Below are positions 1-8,976 of a DNA stretch of 24,307 nucleotides, piece after piece. The DNA is from Tritrichomonas foetus (Eukaryota > Parabasalia > Tritrichomonadida > Tritrichomonadidae), in assembly GCA_001839685.1 (NCBI GenBank), contig MLAK01000568.1, positions 1 through 24,307 on the forward strand, read 5' to 3'. Made by a program: the position numbers and the translations under genes. Numbering within the stretch: position 1 is the first letter of the stretch; the number at the start of each line of letters is the position of its first letter. Below the pieces are notes generated by a model. The model saw only the letters and a program-made list of their open reading frames with translations. It had not been told where the DNA came from and searched no databases.

Positions 1-142
1 CTCAATAGTCTTCTACATCTAGAGCTAGTTAGTTTGTATACATCTATGCTTCTTTTTTCTGTAAAGTGCGACCATTTTTGCCGTGAACTTTTAAGGTAAA
101 ATTAAAAGTTAAATTAACGAAAAGTGTTCACGGTAATACTGG

Positions 143-147
143 TCACA
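143..147 (+). promoter_or_regulatory. Candidate Initiator (Inr) of the Sec61 gamma gene
   Basis: The bases TCACA lie 9 bases before the ATG at 156. They fit the trichomonad Initiator consensus (TCA, pyrimidine, A/T), which sets the transcription start within about 20 bases of the start codon. The match is short and could be chance in isolation, but its position is as expected. Most other genes here lack a clean copy; the kinase, actin and 725-aa genes only have TC directly before ATG. Confidence 0.45.
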
Positions 148-155
148 CAAAAAAC

Positions 156-374
156 ATGGAAGCAGTTGATTTTGTTTATACACCAGCCAAAAAATTCGTT
201 GACGATTGTCGCAGAGTTTTAAAAAGATGCACACTTCCAAGCGGGAAAGTTATCAAAAAGACAGCATTAGCAACAGGAGTTGGATTTGCTATTCTTGGAA
301 CAGTTGGATTCGTATTCAAGCTTGTTTCTCTTCCAATTAACAATGCTCTCATTGGAGGAATGATGCGCAAATAG
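156..374 (+). CDS. SEC61G: Sec61 gamma subunit of the ER protein translocon
   Basis: A 72-residue protein of normal family length (SecE/Sec61 gamma, about 68-70 residues). It is the small tail-anchored subunit that clamps the Sec61 alpha channel in the ER membrane during protein import. The N-terminal amphipathic helix is residues 1-30 (FVDDCRRVLKRCTLP matches the conserved F..D..R..KRCTKP block). It is followed by KVIKKTALATGVGFAILG and a single membrane segment at about residues 38-60 ending FKLVSLPINNALIGG, the typical family C-terminus. The ATG is supported by the usual family start and by a TCACA Inr-like site just upstream. It ends in TAG, and no neighbour is close enough to suggest co-regulation. 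Recognition is by family motifs; the orthology is clear. Confidence 0.93.
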   Translation: MEAVDFVYTPAKKFVDDCRRVLKRCTLPSGKVIKKTALATGVGFAILGTVGFVFKLVSLPINNALIGGMMRK

Positions 375-993
375 TTGTATTAATATTCTTTTGGATATTC
401 ATCAAAAAATTTATAGCTTTTCATAAAAACCTCTTTCAATATACATGTAAGTAGTTTTTTATATATTTGAAATATAATATTTCTGAAATATTCTCTTTGT
501 GGAAACGATAAAAGTTATCTTACGAAGATTGATTTTAATTTTTTTTTCGTGATCTATGACACAATTTACTTTTACAAATTTCGGAGAATTACTAGAGTTT
601 TATTAGGAGAGTTTATATTCTTATTAAATCGTTTTCTGTATTTTCTGATAAGATAAATAAGATATGTCCCAATTAATTTTTTGAATGTAATTTCATCGTT
701 CTTTCTCAATGGGCGCTTAGTATTTGATGGGCGCGACTTTTTGAATGATGCAAAGTATTCAAAAAGTAAAACACAAAAAGTTGGACATCCAAATAAGTAC
801 TGAAAAAGTAGGTAATAGATAGTGGTAGATTCAAAGATCGATATCATAATGGCATATTTTTTTTAATATTTTGTTCGCTCCTATAAATTTTGTGAAATTG
901 TATAAAAAGAAGGAACTTTGTAAAAAACGAGATATAAAGTATATTTGTTAGAAATTTCAATTACGAAAATGAAAATCACACGGCAGGAATGTG

Positions 994-1010
994 AACATGC
1001 AATGCATGTT
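994..1010. repeat. Perfect 17-bp palindrome
   Basis: AACATGCA-A-TGCATGTT: two 8-bp arms around a central A. It lies in non-coding DNA over 600 bp from the nearest gene, so a role as a binding site is only possible. It could also be a chance hairpin. Confidence 0.5.
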
Positions 1011-1200
1011 GTATCATAAACTACACATCATGATAACAATACTGATATGTTGAACATCTTTGAGGAATGTTTGCAACACAAGTTATTCATATAATAATAA
1101 GTTAATTGTGATATTTTATGTTTCAACATTTTTCTATATTACTCTCCATATCATCATTTCATCCCGATTTCAACCATTATCATATTTTATTCATGTAATA

Positions 1201-1460
1201 TATCTATTTATACTGTTACTAAATCATTTATATAGTTAGTAAACCATTTTTAATGTAATTAATTCATTTATCATTGCTATTAAATCATTTATCTGTTACC
1301 AAATCATTTATACTATTACTAATTCATTTGTATTCTTATTAATTCATTCATAATGTTATTAAATCATTTATGATGTTATTAAATCATTTATGATGTTATT
1401 AAATCATTGATTATGTTATTAAAACATTTATGATGTTATTAAATCATTTATAATGCCTCA
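1201..1460. repeat. Minisatellite, 20-bp unit, about 13 copies
   Basis: Repeats of the unit AAATCATTTATGATGTTATT. The right half (about 1335-1455) is nearly perfect, while copies on the left are increasingly diverged and vary by a base or two in length. This gradient suggests that array growth was most recent on the right. No open frame runs through it. Confidence 0.85.
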
Positions 1461-1465
1461 TTAAC

Positions 1466-1650
1466 AAAATCTTATTGCATCGAAAAAGTTTAAAAGTTCT
1501 TTCTTCAGTTTGTTGAATGCTCCTTCTTGGAAAGTTCTTTCCATGCCTTGTGGATGAAGGCGTTAACTTATTTCATAAAGCCAAGAAGCATGCAATAAAC
1601 GTATCGCAATCATTTTATGAAGGATTGGCACCAATGATATTTTTTATTTC
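1466..1650 (-). pseudogene. Possible coding remnant, family not recognised
   Basis: One minus-strand frame reads as protein-like sequence with relatively high GC for the region, broken by one in-frame stop: WLYEIS, stop, RLHPQGMERTFQEGAFNKL, then KKELLNFFDAIRFC and a terminal stop. It begins after another stop and has no plausible start codon. It could be the C-terminal end of a dead gene or transposon; I cannot name the family, and a chance frame is not excluded. Confidence 0.25.
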
Positions 1651-2555
1651 ACATATCAAAATTTGGGAACTTTTTCTATTATTATGAAAAAGTCGCGCCG
1701 TGCGAATACGATTAGCCTGCGAACTGCGAACAGCCATTTACTAAAGCCAAGAATTTTGACCATTCGGTTTTTCTGAGTGAAATTGATTTTGGAATTTGTG
1801 ATTTCCAGATAAGATAGAATATTCATTCAATATGCATATGCCACAGAATTAAGTCGATTCGAATTGTATCATGAAGAAATAATTCCCCAAAATTAAATAA
1901 CATTCATTTATAGGATAGGATACTATGATCCATCTTAATAAATTATTCCTGGTGAAATATATTTAACCTTGGCTCCTCTCAAAAAATATAGAATTTGAAT
2001 GAGAATCAATTTCTCAGGAATTCCAAGACAGATTTTTATATAACTTCATTGATTGTATTAGACACATGTCTTATAATAACATATTCCAATTTCAGAAAGA
2101 TTCATCGGTGAAGTGTCTGTTCGCACAGTTCTAAATAAACTCCTTTCAAAAAAGCTAGTGATATCATGGTTTCTCGATTTTTTTTGAAAGAATATTCGTA
2201 CACTTCTTTTCAAACGAACTTTTTTTGGCGGTTATTCATCCCCCATGATGCCATCAATTCAATGATTACGATATTCAATTGAAATATTCGATCTATTGAA
2301 ATAAACTGTTTGAATTTATCATATTCAAAATCGTAAGAAAATTTCATCAGAAATCGGAAATAGCGATTCGAGAAGAGACGTAAAAAATACAAATAAACTA
2401 ATATGCAAAATCAGATCTAAACAATGCTTTTTATTTCTTTCAATTTTATTCTTGTTGTCTTCATTTGTCTCTCCGAAGTTCAGGAAGGGTTTTCCAGCTT
2501 ATAAAAATCGTGTATTCATGTTGTACAGATAAATTAGCACTTTTTGTCAGTTTTT

Positions 2556-3533
2556 TTAATCAGTTTTTTGAAGATATTCTCTAAATTCCTTTTCAACTTG
2601 TCTCCACAATCTATTCGTTGGAAGGGCTGTATCATGATGGAACAAACAGTGGTCCCTTTCGTGAACTAATCCGGTCCTACAATTAAAAACGTACGGCAAC
2701 AAACCTATATATTTTGGCCCGAGATTATTCAATGCATCCTGGTCAGCCAGACATAAACGTTGTGAATTAGCAAATTCAATGGCGCTTTCAAACAGTTCAC
2801 GAGCTTTTGGACCATTTTTGATAATAAATATTCCAGCATTTATATAAAAATCGCTGGCCATTTTTTGCTTTCTTAGCGCATCTCTCAGCCATTTATATCT
2901 TTGGATTCCCANATCTTCAACACCAAATATGATTTTTCTTGAAAAACTCAGTTGTTGACGTAAACTATTGAAAAAGTCGAGACCTCCAACAACTTCAGAA
3001 TCAAGATGAATANTGATATCTTCTTTGACTAATTCTGGCAACAAAAGACGACACATTACAACAGGCTTGATTTTAATAATCTGGAAATTAAATCTTTGAC
3101 GAATGTATGANTTGTTCAAATGAATAAGATTCACAGAAATGTTGTTTCCAATAGATTTAACTTTCGTATAAGTTTCTTTTAAGTTAGGTGGGAATTCTTT
3201 TGCGTCCAAAACGTAAATATACACATTATATTGAAAAGGATTTGTCTTTGTTTGATAAATGGAGAAAATTGATACCATGACTTCATAAAAACGACTGTAA
3301 GTGACGAAATAACAAATCGCAATTGTTTTTTNCTCGAANTTNGTGNTCGATTTGNCATCAACAGGTTCACGGTCATATGGCTGTTGTTTTTGTGAAGGAA
3401 TAAAAAATGGTATACTCGATTTCATGTGTGCAAATGAGTATTGAAACGCAAAAATGCCCCCCAGCAAAATGAGGGAAAGGGATATTTGAATGAGTTTATC
3501 TGTATAATGGGCATTATAAGTTAAGATAACCAT
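2556..3533 (-). CDS. GT8-type glycosyltransferase, type II membrane protein
   Basis: 325 residues, predicted to transfer a sugar from a nucleotide-sugar donor in the Golgi/ER lumen. Residues about 14-35 (LIQISLSLILLGGIFAFQYS) form a signal anchor. The catalytic domain starts near residue 69 (KTIAICYFVTYSRFYEVMVSI). It has the GT8 metal-binding motif as IHLDSEVVGG (residues 175-184), so the usual DxD is DSE. Also present are FYINAGIFIIKNG (229-241), LADQDALNNLG (262-272) and the C-terminal His region CLFHHDTALP (296-305). The first in-frame ATG is at 3533; an in-frame stop lies 25 bases upstream of it. Several codons contain N, clustered at 3332-3355, so residues 60-68 are uncertain. The stop overlaps TAAA. 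A truncated relative lies at 4815-5090. Donor and acceptor cannot be read from the sequence. Confidence 0.72.
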   Translation of the reverse strand: MVILTYNAHYTDKLIQISLSLILLGGIFAFQYSFAHMKSSIPFFIPSQKQQPYDREPVDXKSXXXFEXKTIAICYFVTYSRFYEVMVSIFSIYQTKTNPFQYNVYIYVLDAKEFPPNLKETYTKVKSIGNNISVNLIHLNXSYIRQRFNFQIIKIKPVVMCRLLLPELVKEDIXIHLDSEVVGGLDFFNSLRQQLSFSRKIIFGVEDXGIQRYKWLRDALRKQKMASDFYINAGIFIIKNGPKARELFESAIEFANSQRLCLADQDALNNLGPKYIGLLPYVFNCRTGLVHERDHCLFHHDTALPTNRLWRQVEKEFREYLQKTD

Positions 3534-4814
3534 ATTTGGTTGTTCAGCTTTCAAAATTCAATGTTTGTTTTAGNTGAAATCATCCCATCACATCTAGAAA
3601 TTGAATTAGAAAATCATGATATGAACTTTTTCAATTGAAAATTAAATGCTATTATCTATCATTCAGAAGACATTTGAATCAGAAATTTCTGAGTATTTTG
3701 AAAGAAAAAGTCCTATTAAAATGATAGCATTTTTTTTTTGGACATTTCTACGATGTTTTGATTGATCTTATATTTTTATCATGTNCATATGCATCATTGA
3801 TAGATCAAGAAACTATGGTTAATTTTATTCGCCGATAAACACATTAAATCATGAGATAAAGTCAAAACAAAATCTATTGGCAAGAAAGAAACGAATCGAC
3901 ATACAATTAAGCATAAATCCAAAGTACAGGGATTTAAGTTTGAAGGTATTTGCAAGTTTTATTTATAAATTTCATACAAACTGATAAAATGTCATTTCAG
4001 TCAATAGTTTAATCAAAGAAATATAGATTAAATCACATGATATTTTTATTTTTTTATCCAAGAACAGAATGATTCAAATTGTTTATGTTTTTATTTTTCG
4101 ACTGAATTTTTATTGACCTTATACAAATTTTTTAAAAAAGACAAAATGGAATTTAAACTGCTCAGCAACTCTCTTAAAGAAAATGAAACTGATTTCTAAA
4201 AATAAACAGTTATTATTTAGATAATTATCTTTTCTTTTTACGAATTTGAGTTTTTTTTTTTTCAGTTTGGATATTTCGTTTCGTTTTTATCGAATTATAA
4301 ACTCTCCATCATTTTATTGCACTTTATCAAATATTGTCATGTTAGTTTTTCCAATTTTAGAATGTTTGAGAAATTGAAAAAAAAAAAAAAAAAAAAAAAA
4401 AATCACTAGATCGAAAAAAGAAGTTTTTTATTTCATCATTGAAATTAGCCTAATTATATTTGGCATGAACACTTTCTGTGTTGCGAAAATAATGTACATA
4501 GTACTATCACTGTGATACTGACAATTTTGTAGAACTCATAGATCTTCTGCAAAATGAGTTTTCTGAAGTTCATTTTTGTACAATGAAATAAAATCCATGT
4601 TTGTGATATATTTGTAATTCATCTTAATGATATTTTNCAAAATATCCTCAATGAAATCATTGGGAAATGAGATTTGTGTTTTTTCCAAATTTCAAGATAC
4701 AATATCAATTTTAAGAAATGTTTCATCATATTAATTAAAATTTCGCTACAATTCATTAGATTAATTACTAATATATAAAATGGAAATCACGATTTTCCCA
4801 TATGACCTTTCACT
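3534..4814. other. Intergenic region, no gene seen
   Basis: AT-rich DNA with isolated Ns at 3574, 3785 and 4637 and a 26-base poly-A tract at 4377-4402. I see no open frame with family resemblance and no RNA gene. Confidence 0.6.
4377..4402. repeat. Poly-A tract, 26 bases
   Basis: An uninterrupted A run in non-coding DNA between the GT8 gene and its pseudogene. It is prone to length error in assembly. Confidence 0.9.
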
Positions 4815-5090
4815 TCTTTTTCAACTTGTCTCCATAAAGGATTCTATGGAAGAGCAGTATGGTGGTGGAAGAAACAATCTTTTCTTTCATGAATTAAGTC
4901 TGTCCAACAAATAAAGGTAAATGATAACTGTGAAATATGAGTAAGTCCAAAGTGATTCATAAAATCTTGATCAGAAATTGAATGCATTTTAGAATTAACA
5001 AAATCAATCATTTTCTTAAAAAGTTTGCCTGCTTTTTCACCATTTTTAAAGGCAAAACGCCATTATTGCTGAAGTTAAGAAAAGCAAAAT
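4815..5090 (-). pseudogene. Truncated GT8 glycosyltransferase pseudogene
   Basis: The reverse strand reads FSNNGVLPLKNGEKAG, then DQDFMNHFGLTH, LIHERKDCFFHHHTALP, an in-frame TAG stop, then NPLWRQVEKE. This lines up with residues about 229-315 of the intact protein at 2556-3533 (INAGIFIIKNGPKAR, DQDALNNLGPKY, LVHERDHCLFHHDTALP, TNRLWRQVEKE). The N-terminal two thirds, including the membrane anchor and the DSE motif, is missing. The upstream end stops just before the non-coding repeat at 5129, so that repeat may have cut it. No functional product is expected. Confidence 0.85.
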
Positions 5091-5128
5091 TTAACTAATT
5101 GCAAATTTCTATCAAAACTTACTGTTTG

Positions 5129-5660
5129 ATATTCAATATTTAATGAGATTTGAAAAGTTATTGAATATTCTGATAATTCTAATTCGGCCCAAATCTCAAG
5201 CTCAACAACTCCGTATTAGGAGCATTATAAAGAGAAAAACTTGAACTTTTCCAATACAGTGACAATGAATAGATTAAACAATATTATCAAATTTAATAAT
5301 ATGATTTGCCTAATTTCATTTGATTTTCTATTTCAAACGTTTTAAAAGAATATTAGTGAGAAATAATATTTGTTGAAACAAATATAGAACACTCGTTAAG
5401 ATGAAAAGGGATCATAGAAAATAATAATCCAAAACATGATGTTCACCAAACAAAGTTCAATACTTTCGCTTGAAGTCATCTTCTTCAAATGTCACATCTA
5501 AATATTTACATTTTTATATCATAAATTCAAAACTGATTGTGATTGAGAATAATGAATTTTCTTTGATTGGAAAAACTAACAAATTTTTCCCTAATTTTGG
5601 AGGAAATATTTCATATTAATATTTTCAGTCATTCGGAAATAATCAAAAATGAATATCAAT
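5129..5660. repeat. Dispersed non-coding repeat, copy A
   Basis: Bases 5129-5458 are nearly identical to 11848-12161, with a handful of substitutions and a short deletion in the other copy. The homology resumes at 5591-5660 (to 12163-12232), with more differences. Bases 5459-5590 are present only in this copy. It has no long open frame, and no terminal inverted repeat or target duplication is obvious. It abuts the GT8 pseudogene. It could be a segmental duplication or a non-autonomous mobile element. Confidence 0.85.
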
Positions 5661-6360
5661 TATTGCTTTGATTAATAGATTGCTGCATGAATTTATTTTA
5701 TGCGATTTGATTTGTTTTCATAATTTAATTTTGCGCCATTTATACGATAGTTCAAACTTTTTCAATGATATCCGATGTGAAGTGATATTGAAGAGTCCGC
5801 TCTTTATCAATTGTCTAAACTGAGCCATATGATGGATGGTTTCATGTTGAAAGATCATGATTTTATAGCCTTTCTGAATCCTCTGAAAGACTAGGATTTC
5901 TCCTGGAAAACCTAAAATAATATTTATAATTACTCACTTTTTCAAAGTAAAATAAGTTGTTTTTTTCTCATAGATAGAAATATCCGAATCTAGTCAAAAA
6001 GTTGGAGTTTTTTTTTAATAATATTTCTGAGAAAATAAATATTTGAGGCAACTCACAGAAACCATGATTGTGTGAATATTGATCGTCTCGACGACAATCC
6101 TTGAATTACTCTGTCTTTTTAGAAGTGTGAATGATTGATTAACGGTCGTCACAATCAAAAAGTTAATCAATAAAAGTTTTATTTTCGAAATAATTGGGAA
6201 TTCAAAAATGTGTAATATTTAGTGATAGTAGACTTCATATATAGTTAAGCCTAATTCACAAATATATAAAGAAAGTTTTACAAAGTCATTTTAAATTTTT
6301 TACATATTGATAGCTTTTTTGGTCGGTGTAAATTGAATATGTCAAAAAAAAAAATATTTC
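5661..6360. other. Intergenic region and upstream sequence of the 725-aa gene
   Basis: 700 bases of AT-rich DNA without a convincing gene. It contains two CAAAAAGTT-type motifs (about 5991 and 6153), of a kind also found upstream of the kinase and KRR1 genes. Confidence 0.55.
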
Positions 6361-8538
6361 ATGAATGGTGATCAATCAGAACAGGGACACCAATTTAGTC
6401 CGCGAAATTTGCAAGATAAATCACTTTTTCAGTTTAAAGCAATAAATTATCAAGCAAGTTTTGAAGCCAAACAAATTGATTTTATGCATCTTCATTCTGA
6501 AATGAAAATGCTAAATATGAAAAAACCACTTTATAGGTTTGTTTCCAAACCCAATAGTGTTAATGAGATAATAAAACCATTTAATGAAAACATTATTCCT
6601 TTAACTAATGAAAACAAGCCAAAATATGACAGAAATTTTGGGTTAATTGACTGCATTAAAAGCAGATATCCAAACATCATAGATGCCGATAATGAAGATC
6701 AAATTGTCCAATATTTTTGCATGTCAACATTTCCATCACTTTTTGGTCATTTTACTGGCAAAGAATTTATTTCAAGTGCTTTTCGTTTCTTAGAGTTTTT
6801 TTATTTCGATCCAATTATCGGAGAACTTGTTAAATCATATCTTATGCATGCCTTTTATTTTCGAAATCGCCTATTTTCTTATTTATTGGATGTACTCATC
6901 ATGGAAATTGATCCGAATAACCAAGAACCTAATATTGAAAAAGATGCAGATGGTGAAAATGATATAGACGATACGAAAGAAAGAGTTAATGCTAAAAAAT
7001 CGTATTATCAAATTTTTCTTGATGTTCTAGAATTTAGCATATCATTTCTATGTCGTGAACATATCAAAATCCTTAAAAAGATATGGAAAGATAAAGCTGT
7101 TGGTGCAATTAAATCATTTTTGAAAGAAACAGTTTCACTTTATTTAAATTCACCAATTATAAACCAAAGTAGAATATTATCAAATGCAATTAATTCAATC
7201 ATTAAAGGAATTGATTCATCTAATAATGAACTTTTCGATATTTTTATTAATACTGAAACACAGTTCTTTTATGAACCTCCTCCAGTTTATCAAATCATTT
7301 ATAAAGAAGGAATAAATATTTCAATTTCTGTAGCAGATTCTATCATGATCAAATGCATTACAGATGAACTTACTCTCCATGCAAATACAGATACAAACCC
7401 TTCATACAACAATAATACAAATAAACTATCAAATAATAATCAGTTAAAAATTAACACCAATGAAATTTCAAAGAAAGAATTCTCGAAATTATTCTTCCAA
7501 CTTTATTCAGATGTGAAATTTTATTATAATCATGCCAATTGCCTCAAATATCAGCCGAATGATGCAAATGATAAGCAACAAGAAATGAAAGAGCGCAATG
7601 AGTTCTTAATTAAACTTAGCAATTCTACAAAAGGCGTAAAAGATCTAGAAATCTACAAAGATTGCGTGAATGAAACATTGAAATTGAAAATCAGAGAATT
7701 CATTAAACTCATAAACATTAATCCAGAAGAATTTCTTTCCTATCAATTGTCAGGTTTTGTTATTCCTATTATGAAAATATTCACAAGGAACAGAAAAAAT
7801 ATAACCCCAGAAATTCAGAAACATATGAAAATAGAAATAAGACAAAAGGTCGGAAATTCACTAAAAACGTGTTCATTTTATAAAACGGTAAATGAAGTTG
7901 CATTAAAAGCTTTATTAGATGTTCTTGCTAAACATAATGTGAAAAATTTAACAACCGGTAAATATACCGAACAAAATCTTTTACTATGTGATTTCGTCGG
8001 AAATATTGCATTTGAGTTATTTTTGAAATGTCAAAATATTGAAAATCCAACAAAATTGAAGTTACACGGTTCAAAAGACGAGAGAATTAATTGGCTAACC
8101 AAATTTGTGGATATAAATATACCATACCAAGTTAAAGATAGAATGGTTGACATTACTCTCTTAAGGGAAACATTTAGAAATCTTCTCAAAATGATTGAAT
8201 TCCTGAATATTGATATGAAAGAAGAATTTGATAATCAAAATTTGAGATTCCAAGGAAGCAGGATTTTATTGTTTAATGAAATTTCCAAGATGATTTATAA
8301 TTCGTTCAGGAAATGTGAGATAATTGGCCATTTAACATTTAAATCAATGTTTAATATTGAAAATAAAAACATCCTTTATTTTTTGGGATTCTTCCTTGAT
8401 GCATGTTTTAATGTAGATTCGTATTTTGAACACAAATATTGGATTTATCCAAGCATACTTCAAAACGTTTGTTATAACTTCAAAAAGATGATACAAATGT
8501 ACCAATTCGAAGAAACTCCAAGTTTACCTCCAAGCTAA
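6361..8538 (+). CDS. Protein of unknown family, 725 aa, mostly helical
   Basis: I do not recognise this protein. The frame is open for 725 codons in AT-rich DNA and has balanced, protein-like composition, so it is surely a gene. The ATG at 6361 is the first in frame and directly follows TTTC. The N-terminal 80 residues are polar. Residues about 115-185 contain hydrophobic and aromatic helices (FCMSTFPSLFGHFTGKEFIS, FRNRLFSYLLDVLIMEID). A low-complexity Asn/Thr stretch lies near residues 340-365. The C-terminal 300 residues are helical with Leu, Phe and Lys. I see no signal peptide, clear membrane span, zinc motif or nucleotide-binding motif. The overall look is of an all-helical scaffold or a GTPase-regulator-like fold, but that is a guess. 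It ends in TAAT and is convergent with the kinase gene. Confidence 0.85.
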   Translation: MNGDQSEQGHQFSPRNLQDKSLFQFKAINYQASFEAKQIDFMHLHSEMKMLNMKKPLYRFVSKPNSVNEIIKPFNENIIPLTNENKPKYDRNFGLIDCIKSRYPNIIDADNEDQIVQYFCMSTFPSLFGHFTGKEFISSAFRFLEFFYFDPIIGELVKSYLMHAFYFRNRLFSYLLDVLIMEIDPNNQEPNIEKDADGENDIDDTKERVNAKKSYYQIFLDVLEFSISFLCREHIKILKKIWKDKAVGAIKSFLKETVSLYLNSPIINQSRILSNAINSIIKGIDSSNNELFDIFINTETQFFYEPPPVYQIIYKEGINISISVADSIMIKCITDELTLHANTDTNPSYNNNTNKLSNNNQLKINTNEISKKEFSKLFFQLYSDVKFYYNHANCLKYQPNDANDKQQEMKERNEFLIKLSNSTKGVKDLEIYKDCVNETLKLKIREFIKLININPEEFLSYQLSGFVIPIMKIFTRNRKNITPEIQKHMKIEIRQKVGNSLKTCSFYKTVNEVALKALLDVLAKHNVKNLTTGKYTEQNLLLCDFVGNIAFELFLKCQNIENPTKLKLHGSKDERINWLTKFVDINIPYQVKDRMVDITLLRETFRNLLKMIEFLNIDMKEEFDNQNLRFQGSRILLFNEISKMIYNSFRKCEIIGHLTFKSMFNIENKNILYFLGFFLDACFNVDSYFEHKYWIYPSILQNVCYNFKKMIQMYQFEETPSLPPS

Positions 8539-8976
8539 TATCTAGTTATTTAATTTATGAAGATAAAATTTCGATATCTCAACATTTTTTTCCCCTTTTT
8601 TCTGAATCAGAATTTTATTAAACTGGTTAGATGATCAAGGGTTGATAAACTTCCCAAATCCATTAGATTTATGAACTGTAGATCAAATCATATTCAAGTA
8701 TCTTTGTTCTTTTTTTGTGTCGATGTGTGCGCATGCAGAATTCTCAATATTCGAAAGCGATTGGAGTAATGATATTTTCAATTTTTATTACGTAATAAAA
8801 ATTAAAAACCTTTCTTCGAAATATTCAAAAAAAAAAAAAAAAAAATCCAATACTATTACATAATTTAGTTTATAACATAGTAAAAGAATAAATTATATTA
8901 ATATATATACCATAAAAAGTTTTTTTTTCTATGTTCAATATAATAATTAAATAGATCTCTCTCCCTAAAATAATCC
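8539..8976. other. Convergent intergenic region
   Basis: 438 bases between the ends of the 725-aa gene and the kinase gene. They hold an A tract of about 19 bases (from 8827) and AT-rich 3' sequence. No gene is seen. Confidence 0.6.

Larger units (their letters stand above)
375..2555. other. Long intergenic region without an intact gene
   Basis: About 2.2 kb of AT-rich DNA. It contains a perfect 17-bp palindrome (994-1010), a 20-bp-unit minisatellite (about 1201-1460), a degenerate coding-like stretch on the minus strand (about 1466-1650), and a pair of 13-bp inverted matches rich in CG (730-742 and 1687-1699). Open frames of 91 codons (572-847, minus) and 60 codons (2210-2392, minus) exist but resemble no family I know and have low-complexity composition. 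Confidence 0.6.

Noticed and set aside
32..47. 16-mer GTTTGTATACATCTAT also present at 23108-23123
   Set aside because: With this base composition about two 16-base matches between random positions of the window are expected by chance.
572..847. 91-codon minus-strand frame starting with ATG
   Set aside because: Composition is dominated by Phe, Leu, Ile, Lys and Tyr as in random AT-rich DNA, and no family motif is visible.
5072..5111. GTAAGT...CAG-like pattern on the minus strand beside the GT8 pseudogene, as a possible intron
   Set aside because: It lacks the conserved trichomonad 3' splice/branch sequence (ACTAACACACAG type) and lies in a dead gene.
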